A DNA stretch of 9,146 nucleotides from CAZYSK01 sp964649415 (GTDB lineage: Bacteria; Chloroflexota; Anaerolineae; B4-G1): NCBI GenBank assembly GCA_964649415.1, contig CAZYSK010000146.1, positions 1-9,146 of the forward strand, read 5' to 3'. The notes below the pieces were generated by a model. The model was not told the DNA's origin, did no database searches, and saw nothing but the letters and a program-made list of their open reading frames with translations. A program made the translations under genes and the position numbers. Positions 5,378-9,146 of this stretch are shown piece by piece (positions within the stretch are counted from its first letter, which is position 1; every line of letters begins with the position of its first letter).

Positions 5378-6553
5378 CTATGAAAGGACAAGGTTTTTCA
5401 GTGTGTCTAGCAAGCGGCCGACTTCATCCGTGTTGTTAAAAGAGGCGATGGAGACGCGCATTGCTGTCAATTCTGGCTGGAACTTGACGACGATACGCTC
5501 CTGCATCAGCTCGGCTATCAGATTGCACAGTCGCGGCCTATCGTAACCATCAAAGGTTACCGCCAGAAGGCCTGAAGCGCGTCCTGGTTCTTTAGGAGTG
5601 ACGATCTTTGCGCCTGGCCATTGCTCCACTTCGCGGACCAGTTCGTTGGCAAGTTGCACTACGTGTGCCTCGATGCGATCCAGGCCTAAGCTCGTCATGA
5701 TCTCCACAGCCCTGCCAAGGCCAATGCGCTTCGCCAGGTCACTCGTGCCTAGCTCGACCCTTGTTGCTGCGGTGATAGGTGGTCGAGGTTCTCCAGGCTC
5801 TAGCCATAAGTCATGATCGGGAATGAAAACTGGGCGGAAGTCGGGAATCCGCTCAGAGGCAACCCAGATAAAGCCCAGGCCCCTAGGTCCCAACAGCCAT
5901 TTGTGGCCCGATCCAACGAAGAAATCACAGCCCAGCGCGGTCACGTCCACCAGGTACTGGCCGAGCGACTGGGCGCCGTCCACCATCACAGGAACGCCCT
6001 GCCGATGGGCGATTGATGCTGCCTCGGAGATGGGCAGGCGCCGCCCATCCAAGGTCGTAACCTGGCTCAGGCAGACCAGGCGCGTCCTCTCTGTCAATAC
6101 CAGTTGGAGCGCTTCTAGCAATGCTTCGTCGCCCTCGTCGGCGGGTATGGTCTTGACGATAGCGCCGCAGTATTCCTCCAGGGCTTGGCCGGCCCTCTTG
6201 GTAGTAATGTGCTCCGCTGAGGAGATGACAAACTCGTCTCCGGGCTGCCAGTGTATGCTGTGGAGGATCTGCTGGATTGCCTGAGAGGTGTTCGGTGTCC
6301 AGGCCAGTTCCTCAGTCTTCACGTTGAGGAAATCGGCCAGTTGCCGTCTCACGCCATTTTCCCGCTCCTCCAGCACTTGCCGGGTTTCTGGAATGGGATA
6401 CCCATTATGGTTGAGGTAGATCATATTGTCATGAACCACTTTGATCACCGAGTCGGGCGTTGGGCCGTGGCCCCCCGACTGGAAGTAGGCCACCTCTTGG
6501 GTTATGGGCAGATCCTGGCGCAGTTGGTCAAATGTCATGCTGCTAGTGCTCAT
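5378..6553 (-). CDS. Class V aminotransferase (PLP-dependent, cysteine desulfurase-like fold)
   Basis: A complete 391-residue fold-type I PLP enzyme of aminotransferase class V, the usual length. Visible: N-terminal VAYFQSGGHGPTP (21-33); a phosphate-binding segment TPNTSQAI (86-93); AEHITT (113-118), whose His115 should stack on the PLP ring; MVDGAQSLGQ (190-199), whose Asp192 binds the ring nitrogen and Gln195 its O3'; and SGHKWLLGPRGLGF (215-228), where Lys218 forms the Schiff base. The desulfurase active-site Cys loop is not evident, so an aminotransferase, epimerase or lyase role fits better than sulfur transfer; the substrate is unknown. The ATG at 6553 has AGAGGA upstream; a second Met at codon 6 has weaker support. 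It is the second gene of the operon, 15 nt after the aldolase gene. It could form or remove the amino group of an intermediate shared with its neighbours. Confidence 0.92.
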   Translation of the reverse strand: MSTSSMTFDQLRQDLPITQEVAYFQSGGHGPTPDSVIKVVHDNMIYLNHNGYPIPETRQVLEERENGVRRQLADFLNVKTEELAWTPNTSQAIQQILHSIHWQPGDEFVISSAEHITTKRAGQALEEYCGAIVKTIPADEGDEALLEALQLVLTERTRLVCLSQVTTLDGRRLPISEAASIAHRQGVPVMVDGAQSLGQYLVDVTALGCDFFVGSGHKWLLGPRGLGFIWVASERIPDFRPVFIPDHDLWLEPGEPRPPITAATRVELGTSDLAKRIGLGRAVEIMTSLGLDRIEAHVVQLANELVREVEQWPGAKIVTPKEPGRASGLLAVTFDGYDRPRLCNLIAELMQERIVVKFQPELTAMRVSIASFNNTDEVGRLLDTLKNLVLS

Positions 6554-6568
6554 TCCTGCCGTTTCCTC

Positions 6569-7261
6569 TCAAGCGGTATTGGAATACACCCAGACGCCGT
6601 TCTCATCCTCAACATGGTCATACACAGCGACAGGCATCCCTTGGAGTTCTTTGACCACGTGCTGGATGCACTCGTCCACCGTCGTGAATGGGCGATGGTC
6701 GTGCATCTCCAGGTCGAACGAGAGGTCGTTCGGGCCGAAGGCGATCCAATCGACGCCGGGCTTGGCGAGCTGGCGTGCCTCGAGAACTGCTTTGACCGAC
6801 TCTAGTTGCATACACAGGATGCCGTTGTTATTCCACCACTCCGCATATGCCAGGCGATGGCGCTCTTCCTTGAAGCCGTAGCCCCTCGCTCCCCAACTCC
6901 GCCGGCCGACCGGAGGGAAGTAGAATGCATCAATGGCCTCGATGACTGTTTTCTCGTCCTCGACCAGGGGCAGCTCGATCGATAGTGGACCCAAATCGAG
7001 GAAGTTGCCCAGCAAATGTGCCTGGCGCGGATGTTTAGCGCGGAGTTGAACCGGCTTTCCCAGTTCCTCTGCAATCCGGCAGAAATCGAAAAGCTCTCTC
7101 TCACACAGCGGCGTGTGCTGACCGTCCAACCAGAACATATCGAAGGGCACGAGGGTCAGGAGCTCTTCGATCTCGCTCCGCGTTGTTTTGGGGGACACAC
7201 GTAGAACCCGCAGGGATTCGCTCGCCTGTACCCACTGCTTCAATGTCCCTTTACCGGACAT
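6569..7261 (-). CDS. HpcH/HpaI family aldolase (class II, metal-dependent)
   Basis: A complete 230-residue TIM-barrel protein of the HpcH/HpaI aldolase/citrate lyase family, which cleave or form 2-oxo-4-hydroxy acids with a divalent metal. Residues matching the HpaI active site: His49 in MFWLDGQHTPL (42-52), where EHG is more usual; Arg74 in VQLRAKH; Asp89 in the LDLG turn; Glu154 in CMQLES (150-155) and Asp179 in AFGPNDLSF (174-182) as metal ligands. FPPVGRRSWGARGYG (115-129) matches the conserved loop of the group. It is slightly shorter than typical (about 250). The ATG at 7261 follows GGGAGGT with 7-nt spacing. It is the first gene of a four-gene operon. Its product, pyruvate or a 2-oxo acid plus an aldehyde, would suit the aminotransferase and dehydrogenase-like protein encoded downstream. 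The substrate is not determinable from sequence alone. Confidence 0.9.
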   Translation of the reverse strand: MSGKGTLKQWVQASESLRVLRVSPKTTRSEIEELLTLVPFDMFWLDGQHTPLCERELFDFCRIAEELGKPVQLRAKHPRQAHLLGNFLDLGPLSIELPLVEDEKTVIEAIDAFYFPPVGRRSWGARGYGFKEERHRLAYAEWWNNNGILCMQLESVKAVLEARQLAKPGVDWIAFGPNDLSFDLEMHDHRPFTTVDECIQHVVKELQGMPVAVYDHVEDENGVWVYSNTA

Positions 7262-7595
7262 CTATCTGACCTCCCATCCGTTCTGGCATCACGGAAGCTT
7301 GTGCTTGCAGCCACCCACAGCCCGACACCGGTCAGCGTGCAGCAGCGTTGCCGTCTCCACCGACAACAACCGTAAGGACTTCCTATTGCGATCTCAGCCT
7401 GGAGTCCACAAGACTCTTATTGGATTTCGTCTGCAACAGAGCACAACCTCCCCAGAAGACACCATAGAGCACTAGCCTGGCCTGTGAGAATCTTGCGGTC
7501 GTCTAAGGTTAAAGCCGACAGATCGTGTATCATGGGGTCCTGTGGCCTTGGGTTGCCAAGCTCTGCGATAGGTTGATTTGTGGCTATGCTGGAAA
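7262..7595. other. Non-coding region upstream of the four-gene operon
   Basis: These 334 nt separate the aldolase start from the left end of the IS element and must hold the operon's control region unless transcription enters from the IS. I see no convincing gene or RNA gene and no near-consensus promoter on the minus strand. A bulged inverted repeat, GGACTTCC (7376-7383) with GGAGTCC (7401-7407), about 115 nt before the aldolase ATG, is a possible operator or leader hairpin. Short ORFs here lack ribosome sites and family likeness. Confidence 0.5.
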
Positions 7596-7609
7596 CTGGA
7601 CTTTGTCCA
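7596..7609 (+). repeat. Left terminal inverted repeat of the IS
   Basis: CTGGACTTTGTCCA, exact complement of the right end. Inside it, TGGAC-TTT-GTCCA is itself a palindrome with 5-bp arms. After the 14th base the two ends diverge, with only scattered matches. Confidence 0.85.
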
Positions 7610-7668
7610 TTTGTAGATTATGAAAGAGCAGGGTAAGCTATGGCATCTCTCCGCCAAGAGGATGTCCA

Positions 7669-9033
7669 ATGCTCACCCTGCCGGAAACCTATTGTACACT
7701 GATTTCGAGATTTGCGCATATCTTTTCCCAACGTGTTTGGCATCAGGCACAAGTCTTGCTGATTGGGGCAATTCTCGCTCCAGGCAAACGCACGGTCACT
7801 TCTGTGCTGCGGGTGATGGGTCTGAGTGACGATCAGCACTTTGAAAACTACCATCGCGTACTGAGCCGAGCGGTGTGGTCGAGCCTGGAAGCCAGTCGCA
7901 TCCTGCTGATGCTCTTGGTCAACACCTTTGTGCCCAAGGGGCCGGTGGTGATGGGCATCGACGAGACGATTGAGCGGCGACGAGGAGCCAAGATCAAAGC
8001 GAAAGGGATCTATCGCGACGCAGTACGATCGAGTCGTAGTCACCTTGTCAAAGCAAGTGGCCTCAGGTGGTTGAGCATGATGTTGCTGGTGCCGATCCCG
8101 TGGGCGAAACGCGTGTGGGCGCTGCCATTCCTGACAGCCTTGGCGCCTTCGGCGCGCTACTATGAGGGCAAGGCACGCGGTCACAAGAAACTGACCGATT
8201 GGGCGCGTCAAATGCTGCTGCAAGTGCGTCGTTGGCTGCCGGAACGAGCTTTGGTCGTCGTGGCCGACAGCAGTTACGCAGCGATTCTGCTTCTGGAACG
8301 CCTGCGACGCTTGCCGAATCCGATTTGCATGGTGACGCGCCTGAGACTGGACGCAGCCCTGTACGAACCAGCTCCACCACGCCAGCCGGGCAAGCGAGGG
8401 CGTCCACGGGTGAAGGGGGCTCGCCTGCCAAGCCTCAAGCAAATCCTGGGAGATCCCAAGACGGTGTGGAAGAAGGTGACGATTCGAGATTGGTATGGTG
8501 GGAAACGCCGTCAGGTAGAGATCGTGTCGCGCACGGCCGTGTGGTATCACTCGGGTATGCCACCTCTGCCTATTCGTTGGGTGCTGATCCGTGACCCAAA
8601 AGGCATGTTCAGGTCTCAAGCTTTGTTGTGTACCGATTTGACCGTTGATCCGGTACAGATCGTGAAGTGGTTTGTGATGCGTTGGCAACTCGAAGTCACT
8701 TTTCGCGAAGTGAGAACTCACCTGGGCGTTGAGACGCAACGGCAGTGGTCGGATTGGGCTATTGCACGCACTACGCCTGCCTTGTTGGGCTTGTTCTCGC
8801 TGGTGACTCTGTTGGCTCACTGCTCGACCCGAAGAGGCACGTTGCCCATTCGTCAGGCCGCTTGGTATGCCAAGCCCTTGCCGACGTTTTCGGACGCGCT
8901 GGCCGTCGTTCGGTACCATTTGTGGCAAGCGATGAGTTTTCATCCGTCAGTATGCGAGGCAGACATGCAAGAAGTGCCGCGCGTTTTGCTGAAGCGTTTC
9001 ACCGACGCTCTGTGTTATGCGTCTCGACGGTGA
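7669..9033 (+). CDS. IS701-like DDE transposase
   Basis: A complete 454-residue transposase with an RNase H-like catalytic core. It cuts and rejoins the ends of the element. Catalytic acids visible: Asp98 in VVMGIDETIERRRGAK (93-108), Asp200 in LVVVADSSY (195-203), and Glu342 in RWQLEVTFREVRTHLG (338-353), which carries the YREK-like C-terminal signature region of IS4-superfamily enzymes (Glu347 lies close by). The N-terminus (MLTLPETYCT, then HQAQVLLIGAILAPGKRTV) has the usual form for this group, and the Pro/Arg-rich insertion RQPGKRGRPRVKG (238-250) lies between the second Asp and the Glu. The ATG at 7669 follows AAGAGGA with 6-nt spacing. There is no frameshift or internal stop, so the element may still be active. 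The exact IS family label rests on recalled similarity and could be a neighbouring IS4-superfamily group. Confidence 0.92.
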   Translation: MLTLPETYCTLISRFAHIFSQRVWHQAQVLLIGAILAPGKRTVTSVLRVMGLSDDQHFENYHRVLSRAVWSSLEASRILLMLLVNTFVPKGPVVMGIDETIERRRGAKIKAKGIYRDAVRSSRSHLVKASGLRWLSMMLLVPIPWAKRVWALPFLTALAPSARYYEGKARGHKKLTDWARQMLLQVRRWLPERALVVVADSSYAAILLLERLRRLPNPICMVTRLRLDAALYEPAPPRQPGKRGRPRVKGARLPSLKQILGDPKTVWKKVTIRDWYGGKRRQVEIVSRTAVWYHSGMPPLPIRWVLIRDPKGMFRSQALLCTDLTVDPVQIVKWFVMRWQLEVTFREVRTHLGVETQRQWSDWAIARTTPALLGLFSLVTLLAHCSTRRGTLPIRQAAWYAKPLPTFSDALAVVRYHLWQAMSFHPSVCEADMQEVPRVLLKRFTDALCYASRR

Positions 9034-9132
9034 TTTCGACTCGCATGTACACCAAAATGCCCATTCTGGGCCTGGATTCGACAATCCGGGACGAGCTGAT
9101 GCTGTGTCCTGGAATCACGGACAAATGACGTT

Positions 9133-9146
9133 TGGACAAAGTCCAG
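9133..9146 (-). repeat. Right terminal inverted repeat of the IS, at the window edge
   Basis: TGGACAAAGTCCAG, exact complement of the left end. A second GGACAAA at 9119-9125 repeats the tip sequence 15 nt inward, a possible extra transposase contact site. The window stops on the last base of this repeat. Confidence 0.85.

Larger units (their letters stand above)
7596..9146 (+). mobile_element. Complete insertion sequence, IS701-like (IS4-superfamily DDE type), about 1551 bp
   Basis: The element is bounded by perfect 14-bp inverted repeats (7596-7609 and 9133-9146) and carries one full-length transposase gene that starts 59 nt inside the left repeat and stops 99 nt before the right one. Its single-gene layout and size fit IS701-type elements. 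The target-site duplication cannot be checked because the right repeat ends on the last base of the window. The element lies about 330 nt upstream of the four-gene operon and reads away from it, so it does not disrupt that operon. Confidence 0.88.

Noticed and set aside
7490..7501. 12-mer ATCTTGCGGTCG shared with 3203-3214
   Set aside because: There is no extension of similarity on either side and no matching reading frame, so it is probably chance.
7618..8943. A 441-codon open frame on the minus strand opposite the transposase
   Set aside because: It mirrors a GC-rich coding sequence, is rich in His, Gln, Arg and Pro, has no family motif, and the plus-strand frame is a full-length transposase with all catalytic residues.

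Overview
The window (about 9.1 kb, moderately GC-rich) looks like bacterial chromosomal DNA. Gene content (FmdE-family protein, creatininase-family enzyme, Opp/Dpp-type permease, IS701-like transposase) and strong Shine-Dalgarno sites would fit an uncultured Chloroflexota-like bacterium. That placement is an inference from gene style; no phylogenetic marker gene is present. All intact host genes read on the minus strand. Only the transposase, and one toxin remnant, read on the plus strand.

Read in the direction of transcription (right to left), the layout is as follows. (i) 7596-9146 is a complete IS element with 14-bp terminal inverted repeats and a full-length DDE transposase; its right tip is exactly the last base of the window. 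(ii) 7262-7595 is the non-coding upstream region of the next operon. (iii) 3481-7261 is a tight four-gene catabolic-looking operon: HpcH/HpaI-type aldolase, class V aminotransferase, D-2-hydroxyacid dehydrogenase-like protein, creatininase-family amidohydrolase, with gaps of 15, 36 and 52 nt. (iv) About 2995-3420 is decayed DNA: a RelE/ParE-like toxin fragment, an opposing winged-helix-like fragment broken by a stop codon, and two hairpin-forming repeats. (v) 2321-2872 is a monocistronic PfpI/DJ-1-family gene with a good promoter, followed by a fragment resembling a C39-like peptidase. (vi) 1-2009 is a second transcription unit: a near-consensus promoter, a structured leader of about 220 nt ending in a strong intrinsic terminator, then a SAM-dependent methyltransferase, an FmdE-family protein and the start of an Opp/Dpp/Nik-type ABC permease that runs off the left edge.

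The most interesting item is the leader of the methyltransferase-FmdE-permease unit. It has the layout of a transcription attenuator or riboswitch (promoter, mutually exclusive helices, terminator directly before the first gene), and I could not match it to a riboswitch class from memory. Together these genes suggest an RNA-controlled uptake system for a metal, metal complex or peptide, which is an inference. The second item is the four-gene operon. Its dehydrogenase-like member lacks two of the three catalytic residues of its family (the Glu and the His, the latter replaced by Trp), and its creatininase-like member lacks the first metal-binding Glu, so the pathway may be unusual.
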